This document shows, piece after piece, positions 45,024-52,902 of a stretch of DNA of 64,000 nt. Origin of the DNA: Mycolicibacterium sp. (GTDB lineage Bacteria > Actinomycetota > Actinomycetes > Mycobacteriales > Mycobacteriaceae); NCBI RefSeq assembly GCF_016462545.1, contig NZ_JAEMTA010000004.1:117389-181388 (forward strand), written 5' to 3'. The translations under genes were made by a program, and so were the position numbers. The notes under the pieces were generated by a model. The model was not told where the DNA came from. It saw nothing but the letters and a program-made list of their open reading frames with translations, and did not search any database. Positions within the stretch are counted from its first letter, which is position 1; each line of letters begins with the position of its first letter.

Positions 45024-46259
45024 ATGCCATCACGGAATCTCTCATATCCGGTGTTCGATGCCGACAATCACTTCTATGAGCCCAAGGAAGCGCTAACCCA
45101 GTTCTTGCCGGACCACCGTAAGGGCGTCATCGACTACATCGAGGTGCGTGGCCGGACCAAGATCATGGTCCGCAATCAGGTCAGTGACTACATTCCGAAC
45201 CCGACTTTCGAGGTCGTTGCCAAGCCCGGTGCGCAGGAGGATTACTTTCGCCACGGTAGCGGCGGCAAGTCCTATCGCGAGGTGATGGGCAAGCCGATGA
45301 AGGCCATCCCCGCCTTCCGTGAGCCTGGCGCCCGCCTCGAGGTAATGGACTCGCTGGGCCTGGACTACACGCTGATGTTCCCGACGCTGGCCAGCCTCGT
45401 CGAAGAGCGTTTGAAGGACGACCCGGACCTCATTCTCGACATCGTCCACGCACTGAATCAATGGATGTACGAGACGTGGCAGTTCAACTACGAGGACCGC
45501 ATCTTCTCGACCCCGGTCATCAACCTCGGCAACGTGGATCGAGCGTTGGAGGAACTCGAGTGGTGCCTCGAGCGAGGGGCCAAGACCGTCCTGGTGCGGC
45601 CCGCGCCGGTGCCCGGTTACCGCGGCAGTCGCTCGATGGGTGTGCCCGAGTTCGACCCGTTCTGGGCGGCCTGCGTCAAGGCCGGCATCCCGGTCTCGAT
45701 GCATGCCTCGGACAGCGGCTACTCCAACTACCTCAACGACTGGGAGCCCGGTGACGAGTTCAAGCCGTTCGCGCCCACGTCCTTCCGGATGGTCGCCATG
45801 GGCAAGCGCCCGATCGAAGACACCATGGCTGCCCTGGTCTGTCATGGCGCGCTGACCCGCAACCCGGGTCTCCGCATCCTGTCGGTGGAGAACGGCGCCT
45901 CGTGGGTGCCATATCTCTTCTACCAATTCAAGGACGTCTTCTCGAAGATGCCCGACTCGTTCCCCGAGGATCCGATCCAGGCGTTCAAGCGTGCCGTGTA
46001 TGTCGCACCGTTCTGGGAGGACGACTTCAAACAGATGGCCGACCTGTGCGGTATCGACCGCGTCATCTTCGGCTCCGATTGGCCGCACCCGGAGGGTCTG
46101 GCCGATCCGATCAACTTGGTCGCCGACCTCGAAGCCCACGGGCTCGATGAGGAGGGTGTCCGAAAGGTCATGGGCGCCAACATGGTCGATCTGTTCAAGG
46201 TCCCCAACGAAATAGTGCACAAGCCCGACGTGCCCGCGCTGGTCCTGGCCGACAGGTAG
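45024..46259 (+). CDS. Amidohydrolase family (ACMSD-like, PF04909-type) metal-dependent hydrolase/decarboxylase
   Basis: 411 residues from ATG 45024, 6 nt after AGGAGG. An N-terminal VFDADNHFYEP block (metal-binding D-x-H region, aberrant second His replaced by a D-x-N-H arrangement), a central SMHASDSGYSNYL (metal His) and a C-terminal VIFGSDWPHPEGLADP (Asp and His) mark the TIM-barrel amidohydrolase-2 family. Mycobacteria carry several in steroid and aromatic clusters; reactions include C-C hydrolysis and decarboxylation. The substrate is unknown. It heads a nine-gene operon to 52644 and has a partner family member at 52903. Confidence 0.88.
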   Translation: MPSRNLSYPVFDADNHFYEPKEALTQFLPDHRKGVIDYIEVRGRTKIMVRNQVSDYIPNPTFEVVAKPGAQEDYFRHGSGGKSYREVMGKPMKAIPAFREPGARLEVMDSLGLDYTLMFPTLASLVEERLKDDPDLILDIVHALNQWMYETWQFNYEDRIFSTPVINLGNVDRALEELEWCLERGAKTVLVRPAPVPGYRGSRSMGVPEFDPFWAACVKAGIPVSMHASDSGYSNYLNDWEPGDEFKPFAPTSFRMVAMGKRPIEDTMAALVCHGALTRNPGLRILSVENGASWVPYLFYQFKDVFSKMPDSFPEDPIQAFKRAVYVAPFWEDDFKQMADLCGIDRVIFGSDWPHPEGLADPINLVADLEAHGLDEEGVRKVMGANMVDLFKVPNEIVHKPDVPALVLADR

Positions 46260-46305
46260 CGGTCGGTCTACCCCGCCATACAGCGGTCGGTCTACCCCGC
46301 CATAC
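46258..46305 (+). repeat. Tandem direct repeat, two copies of 24 bp
   Basis: An exact 24-base unit (containing GCGGTCGGTCTACC) occurs twice in direct succession, 46258-46281 and 46282-46305. The first copy begins inside the amidohydrolase stop codon. It is probably a recent slippage duplication in the spacer between two operon genes. It has no obvious function. Confidence 0.8.
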
Positions 46306-46397
46306 AGAAGGTCTGTTGCGAGCAGAACCCCGCGCGCGCCGAAACGCTGCTCGCGACGACGGCACGCACTGGCCCTCCCTGAGAAGGAGTCCACATC

Positions 46398-47600
46398 ATG
46401 AGCAAGAACAGGGTTTTCGTCGTCGGCGTGGGTATGACGAAGTTCGAGAAGCCGGGCAGCAGGGAGGGCTGGGATTACCCGGCGATGGCGAAGGAGTCGG
46501 GAACCAAGGCGCTCGAAGACGCGGGCATATCGTTCGACGAGGTCGAGCAGGCTCACGTCGGATACGTCTACGGGGAATCGACCTGTGGCCAGCGGGCGGT
46601 TTATGAGTTGGGAATGACCGGCATTCCGATCACCAACGTCAACAACAACTGTTCGACGGGCTCGACGGCGCTCTACCTGGCAGCGCAGTCCGTGCGAGGT
46701 GGACTGGCGGATTGTGCACTGGCTCTGGGCTTCGAGAAGATGCAACCCGGTTCATTGACGGGTAGTTACTCCGATCGGGAGCAACCGCTAATGCGTCATA
46801 TTCAGGCCGAGGCGGAACTGTTCGAATTCGCATTCCCGGCTGCCCCGTGGATGTTCGGTGCCGCTGGTGCGGAACACATGCAGCGTTACGGCACGACCAC
46901 CGAGCAGTTCGCCAAGATCGGGGAGAAGAACCACCGGCACTCGGTGAACAACCCGTATGCACAGTTTCAGGTCGAATACTCCCTCGACGAGGTGAAATCC
47001 GCGAAGATGGTCTACCCGCCTGCCGAACTCACGCGGCTTCAGTGCTCGCCGACCTCGGACGGCTCCGGCGCCGCGATCGTGGCCAGCGAGGCGTTCGTCG
47101 ACAAACACGGGCTATCCGCGCAGGCCATCGAGATCGTCGGCCAAGCCATGGTCACCGATCTCGAGTCCACCTTCGCGGACAAGAGCGCCATCAGCATCGT
47201 CGGTGCCGACATGACACGGCACGCGGCGCGAAAGGTGTACGACCAAGCCCAGATCGGCCCAGAGGACATCGACGTCATCGAACTGCACGACTGCTTCTCG
47301 GTCAATGAGCTCCTGACCTATGAGGCGCTCGGGCTGTGCGCGGAAGGCGAGGGCGGCAAGCTCGTCGACAACGGCGAGACGACCTACGGCGGCCGGTGGG
47401 TGGTCAACCCGTCCGGCGGCCTCATCTCCAAGGGGCATCCCCTCGGTGCGACCGGTCTTGCTCAGGCGAGCGAACTCACCTGGCAGCTGCGTGGAACTGC
47501 TGACAAGCGGCAGGTCGACGGTGCAAAAGTGGCCCTGCAACACAACATCGGGCTCGGGGGCGCCGTAGTGGTGACCGCTTATCGTCCGGCCGAACGCTGA
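46398..47600 (+). CDS. SCP-x/lipid-transfer-type thiolase (Ltp-like)
   Basis: 400 residues from ATG 46398, with GAAGGAG upstream. The thiolase fold of the SCP-x branch is shown by [12 protein letters not shown], the catalytic Cys in [15 protein letters not shown] (about residue 83), [12 protein letters not shown] and [13 protein letters not shown]. No C-terminal SCP2 domain is present. Such enzymes cleave branched or steroid-side-chain 3-ketoacyl-CoAs, or act as aldolases together with DUF35 partners. No DUF35 gene is next to it. The rest of the operon supplies aldehyde and alcohol dehydrogenases, consistent with retro-aldol or thiolytic release of a ketone or aldehyde. Confidence 0.9.
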   Translation: MSKNRVFVVGVGMTKFEKPGSREGWDYPAMAKESGTKALEDAGISFDEVEQAHVGYVYGESTCGQRAVYELGMTGIPITNVNNNCSTGSTALYLAAQSVRGGLADCALALGFEKMQPGSLTGSYSDREQPLMRHIQAEAELFEFAFPAAPWMFGAAGAEHMQRYGTTTEQFAKIGEKNHRHSVNNPYAQFQVEYSLDEVKSAKMVYPPAELTRLQCSPTSDGSGAAIVASEAFVDKHGLSAQAIEIVGQAMVTDLESTFADKSAISIVGADMTRHAARKVYDQAQIGPEDIDVIELHDCFSVNELLTYEALGLCAEGEGGKLVDNGETTYGGRWVVNPSGGLISKGHPLGATGLAQASELTWQLRGTADKRQVDGAKVALQHNIGLGGAVVVTAYRPAER

Positions 47601-47640
47601 TTCGCGCCGTTCATCAGAGGAAGCGAGTAGTTCCACCGAC

Positions 47641-49158
47641 ATGCCGACAGACACGGTGACCACCAGCGCGCTGGTGAACGAACGCGCGAGCCGCCGCGCC
47701 GAGCCACGGCTGCTCATCGACGGCGTGCTACGGGAAGCATGCACAGGTGCCCGTTTCGACAACACGAGTCCGGCGACCGGTAAGGTCCTCGGCTCGACCG
47801 CCGCTGCGTCGGCCGACGACATGGATGATGCCATCGCCGCCGCGCGGACCGCGTTCGACGTCACGGCCTGGCGCACCGACCGGTCGCTGCGCAAGCGTTG
47901 TCTCCTGCAACTCCAAGAAGCCTTGGAGAGCGAGCAGGAGGATCTGCGAGACGAATTGATCGCCGAAGTGGGCGCGCCGGTCATGACGACGAACATCGCG
48001 GGGCTCAAGTGGCCGCTGGCAGACGCGCTGCGCTTTCCGGCAGAGCTGATCGAGTCCTTCGAGTGGGAAAGGGAACTCGGGGCCGGAAGTGCCGTCGGCG
48101 GAGACAATCGCCGTCGTGTCATCAAGGAGCCGACCGGCGTGGTCGGTGTCATCGCACCATGGAACTTCCCCTTCGAGATCGTGTTGAACAAGCTGGGCCA
48201 GGTGTTGGCCACGGGGAACACCGTCGTGGTCAAACCGGATCCGAACACCCCGTGGTCGGCGACTCGGATCGGGCGATTGATCGCCGAGAACACCGATATT
48301 CCGCCCGGTGTGGTCAACGTGGTGCCGACCCCCGACAATGCGATCGCCGAACGGCTGATCCTCGATCCCCGGGTCGACATGATTTCCTTCACCGGTTCCA
48401 CCGACACCGGACGCTTGATTGCCGCCAAGGGTGCGCCGACGTTGAAACGGGTGTTCCTCGAACTGGGCGGCAAGTCGGCGATGGTCATCCTCGATGACGC
48501 CGACCTCGACACCGTGCTGCCCAACGCCGCCCAGGTGTGCCTGCACTCCGGACAGGGTTGCGCCATCACCACCCGAGTCTTGGTTCCGCACAACAAATTC
48601 GACGACTTCATGACGAAGGTCACGGGGTTGTTCGGGATGATCGCGCCCGGCGATCCCGCGCGGCCCGAGACCGTATCAGGGCCCGTGATCAACCGGCGTC
48701 AACTCGATCGGATCGCCGGGTTCGTGCAACGCGCCGTGGACGCTGGTGCAGAGGTCGCGGTGGGCGGACACGTCGCTGAGATGGCCGACCCCGAGCTGGC
48801 CGGTGGTAACTACTACCAACCCACGGTGATTGCGGGAGTTGACAATTCAGCCGAGATTGCCCGACGAGAGGTGTTCGGTCCAGTGTTGGTCGTGCTGCCG
48901 TACCGCGACGACGCCGAGGCATTGGCGATAGCCAACGACAGTGAGTACGGGTTGTCCGGATCGGTGTTCTCTTCCTCCCTCGAGAGGGGCATGGCCTTCG
49001 CTCAGCAGTTGCGCACCGGCACGGTGAACGTCAACAAGGGAGTGTTCTACGGCGCCGATTCACCGTTTGGTGGCTACAAGCAGAGCGGTCTCGGTCGCCA
49101 GAACGGCATCGAGGGCTTCGAGCAACACTTGCAGACCAAGGTCATCGGGTACCAGTGA
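47641..49158 (+). CDS. Aldehyde dehydrogenase
   Basis: 505 residues. VIAPWNFPFEIVLNKLG, FTGSTDTGRLIAAKG, base Glu in LELGGKSAMVIL, nucleophile Cys in SGQGCAITTR and EVFGPVLVVLPY are present. It is about 25 residues longer at the N-terminus than the ALDH at 5824. It lies between the SCP-x thiolase and the mycofactocin-type SDR; an SDR followed by ALDH would take an alcohol to an acid. NAD(P) preference is not evident. Confidence 0.93.
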   Translation: MPTDTVTTSALVNERASRRAEPRLLIDGVLREACTGARFDNTSPATGKVLGSTAAASADDMDDAIAAARTAFDVTAWRTDRSLRKRCLLQLQEALESEQEDLRDELIAEVGAPVMTTNIAGLKWPLADALRFPAELIESFEWERELGAGSAVGGDNRRRVIKEPTGVVGVIAPWNFPFEIVLNKLGQVLATGNTVVVKPDPNTPWSATRIGRLIAENTDIPPGVVNVVPTPDNAIAERLILDPRVDMISFTGSTDTGRLIAAKGAPTLKRVFLELGGKSAMVILDDADLDTVLPNAAQVCLHSGQGCAITTRVLVPHNKFDDFMTKVTGLFGMIAPGDPARPETVSGPVINRRQLDRIAGFVQRAVDAGAEVAVGGHVAEMADPELAGGNYYQPTVIAGVDNSAEIARREVFGPVLVVLPYRDDAEALAIANDSEYGLSGSVFSSSLERGMAFAQQLRTGTVNVNKGVFYGADSPFGGYKQSGLGRQNGIEGFEQHLQTKVIGYQ

Positions 49159-49201
49159 CCGCGAACTCGCGGTTTACGTGCATCACCAACGAGGAGTAGT
49201 C

Positions 49202-50065
49202 ATGGGTCGGGTATCGGGCAAGGTAGTCCTGGTCAGCGGAGCTGCAAGGGGTCAGGGTCGCTCACACGCGTTACTGCTTGCCGCAGAGGGCGCCGACGTC
49301 ATCGCCGTCGACATCTGTGCCGACATCGACAGCAACGAGTACCCGTTGGCTCGCCCGGAGGATCTCGACGAGACGGCGCGGCTCATCGAGAAGGAGGGGC
49401 GCGTCGCCTACACCGCCATCGCCGACGTCCGGGATCGGGCCGCGCTGAGCGCGGCCGTCGACGCCGGTGTCGCCGAGCTTGGGCGCCTCGACGTAGTCGT
49501 CGCCAACGCCGGCATCGCGCCACTGACCAGGGGAGGCCCGACGCAGGCATTCGTCGACGCCGTCGACGTGGATCTGGTGGGTGTGCTGAACCTGGTGCAT
49601 TCGAGCTTGAAGCACCTGTCCGCAGGGGCGTCGATCATCGCGACCGGCTCCGTCGCCGCCTACATCGCGGCATCGACCTCTGGCGGAATGAATGCTGGAC
49701 CTGGCGGCGCCGGTTACGGTTTCGCCAAGCAGGTCGTAGCCCACTACGTCAACGACCTGGCCTTGCAACTGGCACCGCAGAGCATCCGGGTCAATGCCCT
49801 CCACCCCACCAACTGCAACACCGACATGCTGCAGAGTGCGCCCATGTATCGGGCGTTCCGTCCCGACCTGGAGAACCCGACCCGGGAGGATGCAGAGCTG
49901 TCCTTCCCGATGATGCAGGCGATGCCGATTCCCTACGTAGAACCAGAGGACGTCAGCGAGGTCGTCTTGTTCCTCGCTTCGGATGCTTCCCGATACATCA
50001 CCGGTCAACAGTTCCGCATCGATGGCGGCGCCTACCTCAAATCGCAACCGTGGACGGGCGTGTGA
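49202..50065 (+). CDS. Mycofactocin-dependent-type SDR oxidoreductase
   Basis: 287 residues from ATG 49202, with GAGGAG upstream. SGAARGQGRSHALLL, the diagnostic insert ICADIDSNEYPLARPEDLDETARLIE, YGFAK and MYRAFRPDLENPTREDAE closely match the SDR at 9658. Both have the long loop linked to mycofactocin-coupled, non-exchanging NAD. It is the second of two such enzymes in the island, perhaps for a different alcohol. It overlaps the following SnoaL-like gene (GTGA). Confidence 0.88.
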   Translation: MGRVSGKVVLVSGAARGQGRSHALLLAAEGADVIAVDICADIDSNEYPLARPEDLDETARLIEKEGRVAYTAIADVRDRAALSAAVDAGVAELGRLDVVVANAGIAPLTRGGPTQAFVDAVDVDLVGVLNLVHSSLKHLSAGASIIATGSVAAYIAASTSGGMNAGPGGAGYGFAKQVVAHYVNDLALQLAPQSIRVNALHPTNCNTDMLQSAPMYRAFRPDLENPTREDAELSFPMMQAMPIPYVEPEDVSEVVLFLASDASRYITGQQFRIDGGAYLKSQPWTGV

Positions 50066-50454
50066 CCGTCAATCGTCCTACCCCCGACTTGATGGCAGTG
50101 CACAGCCTGCTCGCCAGGTACGGCAGTCTTCTAGACCGCGAATGTGACCAGCAGTGGAGCGAACTGTTCACCCCGAACGCCCGGCTGGAGGTCATCGGCG
50201 GCGCGGTTGCCGAGGGCCGGACGGAGCTGGAAGCGTTCGCCCGCGACGCCCCGAAGGGTACTCACGTCACGGGAAACCCTGACGTGGAAGTCGTTGAGCC
50301 AGAATGCCGTCGGCTCAGCGTGACCAGTTCGTGGATCTTCCTCAACCGGCGGACGGGGTCATCGGTCGGCGGGCTGTACTACGACGACGTCGTCACAGTC
50401 GAAGACGGGTCATTGTCGTTCGCCAGCCGCCGAATCGCGATCCTGACCAGATGA
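50062..50454 (+). CDS. SnoaL/NTF2-like protein
   Basis: 130 residues from GTG 50062, overlapping the SDR stop. LMAVHSLLARYGSLLDRECDQQWSELFTPNARLEVIG is the SnoaL_4-type helix-hairpin signature, with strands following (THVTGNPDVEVVEPECRRLSVTSSWIFL). A small enzyme or ligand-binding helper; it resembles the protein at 21554 in length and layout. The exact chemistry is not deducible. Confidence 0.75.
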   Translation: MTVNRPTPDLMAVHSLLARYGSLLDRECDQQWSELFTPNARLEVIGGAVAEGRTELEAFARDAPKGTHVTGNPDVEVVEPECRRLSVTSSWIFLNRRTGSSVGGLYYDDVVTVEDGSLSFASRRIAILTR

Positions 50455-50522
50455 TCGACGGGCCGGTTGGTCGACGCCGCGGCTGACGTCTCGCTCCCGA
50501 ACACATCCTCAAGGAGGAAATC

Positions 50523-50825
50523 ATGATCAAGAATGGCACTCGCCTGCGTAGTCAGGTATGCAGCACGGAACTCATCGTCGTTCGAGCAGCCGAGAGTCTC
50601 GACGACCTACGGGTAGGGGGACTTCCGGTGGTGGCAATGGATGCGGCACCGGCACCGCCTGCCACGCTGGATCCGGCGTTCGCTGATGGAAACTCGATGG
50701 GTAAGCGTTATACCGACGACCTGGGGGCCGAGGTGCTGGTGACGAAAGCCGGGGCCGGCTCGATCACCGTGGGAAGCACACCCCTGGTGCTCAAGTCCGC
50801 CAAGCCCCTGCCAGCGAGCGACTGA
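50523..50825 (+). CDS. Conserved hypothetical protein, about 100 residues
   Basis: 100 residues from ATG 50523, with a strong AAGGAGG site. Features: a short basic N-terminus IKNGTRLRSQVCSTELIVVRAAESLDDLRVGG with one Cys, then GNSMGKRYTDDLGAEVLVTKAGAGSITVG. There is no signal peptide or membrane segment. I recall similar short proteins in actinobacterial lipid and steroid clusters, but no function is known to me. It is conserved between an NTF2-like and an unknown gene in the operon. Confidence 0.6.
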   Translation: MIKNGTRLRSQVCSTELIVVRAAESLDDLRVGGLPVVAMDAAPAPPATLDPAFADGNSMGKRYTDDLGAEVLVTKAGAGSITVGSTPLVLKSAKPLPASD

Positions 50826-50867
50826 ACACTTGGGCGCCAAAGGCATTGTCTTTCAACAAGTTTCGCC

Positions 50868-51500
50868 GTGAACCGCAGTGCGCTTCCGATGCTGGTCCTT
50901 GCCTCGGACTACCGCGTCGAGAACCCTGCGCGTGTCGTGTCCCTACTGGCGGGCCGCAAAGACGCCCTGTCAGAGATTGGCGCGCACCACGTTCTGGTGT
51001 ACGCCTCGACTCGCGACCCTGGCCGAGTCCTCGTACTGATCTGGGTACGCAACCACAAGCCCATCGTCGACCTGTTGCGATCGCGTGTCTTCTTCGACTG
51101 GTTCGACTTGGTGGGTGTCACCGACATTCCAGGGGTGTTCGCCGGGCAGATGATTCAACAGATCGACGTGATTCCTTCGACGGTCGCACGACCACCGGGG
51201 GTGATCGTGGCCTCTATGACGCGAGTCGCCGATGTACCGGAGATCGTCGCCAGAATCCACGACGGGCTCGGGCGGTTTGGCGCCGCCGGGCTCCGAAAGC
51301 TCTGGATCTACGAAGCTTTCGACGATCCACTCGAGTTGCTGTTCGTTCAGGAGATCGACTCCGAAGACGCCGCACGCCGGTGGATCGATCATCCTGATGC
51401 GGTCGCCGATTGGATGGGAAATGCCGGCGCCGACGCGTACCCGCCGCTCTTCGTGGGGCAGTTCCTGCAATCGTTGCAGATCGACTCCGAACCACGGTAG
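50868..51500 (+). CDS. Hypothetical protein, probable two-repeat alpha/beta barrel
   Basis: 210 residues, GTG start with no strong ribosome site. Two halves with similar strand-helix order (LVYASTRDPGRVLVLIWVRNHKPIVDLL; LWIYEAFDDPLELLFVQEIDSEDAARRWIDHPDAVADW) suggest duplicated ferredoxin-like (antibiotic monooxygenase or NIPSNAP-type) domains. There is no signal or membrane segment. It lies 13 nt before the Bfd-like gene in the same operon. The role is unknown; it resembles the 15529 protein in layout. Confidence 0.6.
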   Translation: MNRSALPMLVLASDYRVENPARVVSLLAGRKDALSEIGAHHVLVYASTRDPGRVLVLIWVRNHKPIVDLLRSRVFFDWFDLVGVTDIPGVFAGQMIQQIDVIPSTVARPPGVIVASMTRVADVPEIVARIHDGLGRFGAAGLRKLWIYEAFDDPLELLFVQEIDSEDAARRWIDHPDAVADWMGNAGADAYPPLFVGQFLQSLQIDSEPR

Positions 51501-51512
51501 GCGGAACAGCTC

Positions 51513-51707
51513 GTGTACGTGTGTCTGTGTGCCGGAATAACCAAGCAGTGCGTGACTCAAGCGGTGCTCGCAGGCGCCGCGACCACGGGTGAGGTCGCGC
51601 GGTCGTGTGGAGCGGGTGCGGAGTGTGGCCGATGTCGGAGGACGGTTAGGGCCGTCATCGATGCGGTGCGATCGGCACAGGCCGCGTCTCAGCCGGAAGG
51701 GATCTAG
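51513..51707 (+). CDS. Bacterioferritin-associated ferredoxin-like [2Fe-2S] protein
   Basis: 64 residues, GTG start. Ligands C-x-C (YVCLCAGI) and C-x2-C (AECGRCRRTV) are typical of the BFD-type [2Fe-2S] fold. Besides bacterioferritin release, such domains occur in redox chains. Its location in a catabolic operon next to an unknown protein and a thioesterase suggests electron delivery and not iron storage, which is inference. Confidence 0.82.
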   Translation: MYVCLCAGITKQCVTQAVLAGAATTGEVARSCGAGAECGRCRRTVRAVIDAVRSAQAASQPEGI

Positions 51708-51765
51708 TGCGCAGAGATCTCCGAAGGCATTACATCGTGCAGTCCGAGGAAAGCGAGATGAAGTA

Positions 51766-52644
51766 ATGACATCAGAGTCACAGCATGTGCAGTGGACGGT
51801 GGACGGACTCCTGGGGCTGTTCGACGTGGCGTCCCACGGTGACCTGTTCGTCGGGCCGACGGGTTTGGCGAATGAGGATGACCGACAGGTGGTCGAGGGT
51901 ACCCAGATTCTGGCACAGGCGATCGTCGCGGTGGCGAAGCGATTCCCGGACAAGTCAGTACGTTCGGCCCACGCGGTTTTCGCCCGAGCGGTCGTCGTCG
52001 GCGCTCCGGTCATGCTCACGGTCGACGTGATCCACGAGGGTCGATCGACTGCCGCTGCGGTGGTGTCGGCGGCGCAGAATGAGCGGCGCTGCATCACGAT
52101 GACGATTCTCGTCGACGTGCCGTCGGCAGACGTCATTCGCCATCAGGCGCCGATGCCCGACGTCGCATCGCCCATGGAGGCCAACGAATCGCCCATGCCG
52201 ATGATTGGGCGCGAGTTGCGGCTGGTCGACGTAACGGACATCAACAGCCCCGACGAGTTCGGACCGCCGGAACTGTTCGCCTGGCTGCACTACGAGGAGG
52301 TTCCCCGCCGCGATGAGCTGAGGAAGGCGCTACTGGCCTACTTCACGGGCCATCTCGGCATTTCGACGACGATGCGCGCGCACCGCGACATCGGCACGTC
52401 TCAAGCACATCACACTGTTTCTACGGCCCCAATGACCGTCACCATTAGTTTCCACGAACCCGGCCGTTGGGAAGGATGGCTCCTCTACACCCACGAGAGC
52501 ACGCAAGTCGGCGCCGGAATGTCCTATGTCAGGGGATCGGTGCACACCGAAGGAGGCGATCTGATTGCGTCCTTTACCCAAGAGGGGCTCATTCGCCCGT
52601 TGCGGCAAGCCGATGCGACGATCGACGTTCGTTCCCGCTTGTGA
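51766..52644 (+). CDS. Acyl-CoA thioesterase II (TesB-like)
   Basis: 292 residues from ATG 51766; a longer frame from 51589 is a shadow of the Bfd gene. A double hot-dog protein: GLFDVASHGDLFVGPTG in the first repeat and LLAYFTGHLGISTTMRAH, MTVTISFHEPGRWEGWLLYTHEST in the second, with the substrate-channel pattern of TesB. It would recycle CoA from dead-end or end-product thioesters. It is the last gene of the operon that starts at 45024. The 258 bases after it contain one regulatory element. Confidence 0.82.
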   Translation: MTSESQHVQWTVDGLLGLFDVASHGDLFVGPTGLANEDDRQVVEGTQILAQAIVAVAKRFPDKSVRSAHAVFARAVVVGAPVMLTVDVIHEGRSTAAAVVSAAQNERRCITMTILVDVPSADVIRHQAPMPDVASPMEANESPMPMIGRELRLVDVTDINSPDEFGPPELFAWLHYEEVPRRDELRKALLAYFTGHLGISTTMRAHRDIGTSQAHHTVSTAPMTVTISFHEPGRWEGWLLYTHESTQVGAGMSYVRGSVHTEGGDLIASFTQEGLIRPLRQADATIDVRSRL

Positions 52645-52778
52645 AGGACCGGGCGGTCTGGCTGAGGTCTCTTCGACCTTTGGTTGGCCCGCTTCGAAGT
52701 CCTAGAAGCTAAACGGTGTAATACGTTGGTGCATAGCACATTCCCGTTGTCGCGCGCGTCGAGGCGACATCGTTCCAC

Positions 52779-52807
52779 TTTACAAAATGCAGTAAATCTG
52801 TCACGCT
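52779..52807 (+). promoter_or_regulatory. Island regulatory element TTTACA-N14-TGTCACGCT
   Basis: TTTACA at 52779-52784 and TGTCAC at 52799-52804, then GCT. It is 95 bp before the second amidohydrolase gene (52903), the rightmost copy in the window. The N14 ends TC where most copies end AG or AA. Confidence 0.76.
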
Positions 52808-52902
52808 CGACCAATAGGGGATCGGCCCGCCGTCATGGTCCAGCGCAGAGGGTCGGTGAGTGCCGGTCCGCCACCGGAGCGAAGTCGATTTGAGGAGTGC
52901 CG

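Noticed and set aside
46258..46305. CRISPR array start
   Set aside because: There are only two copies and they are directly adjacent with no spacer; no cas genes are nearby.
45093..46745. 550-residue minus-strand frame opposite the amidohydrolase
   Set aside because: A GC-driven antisense shadow: the plus strand has a complete amidohydrolase with metal motifs and a ribosome site.
47112..48692. 526-residue minus-strand frame opposite the thiolase and ALDH
   Set aside because: It spans two clear plus-strand genes and their spacer and has Ser/Arg-rich shadow composition.
5746..52807. KstR or KstR2 binding sites as explanation for the repeated element
   Set aside because: The known KstR (TnnAACnnGTTnnA) and KstR2 (AnCAAGnnCTTGnT) patterns do not match TTTACA-N14-TGTCAC in sequence or spacing.
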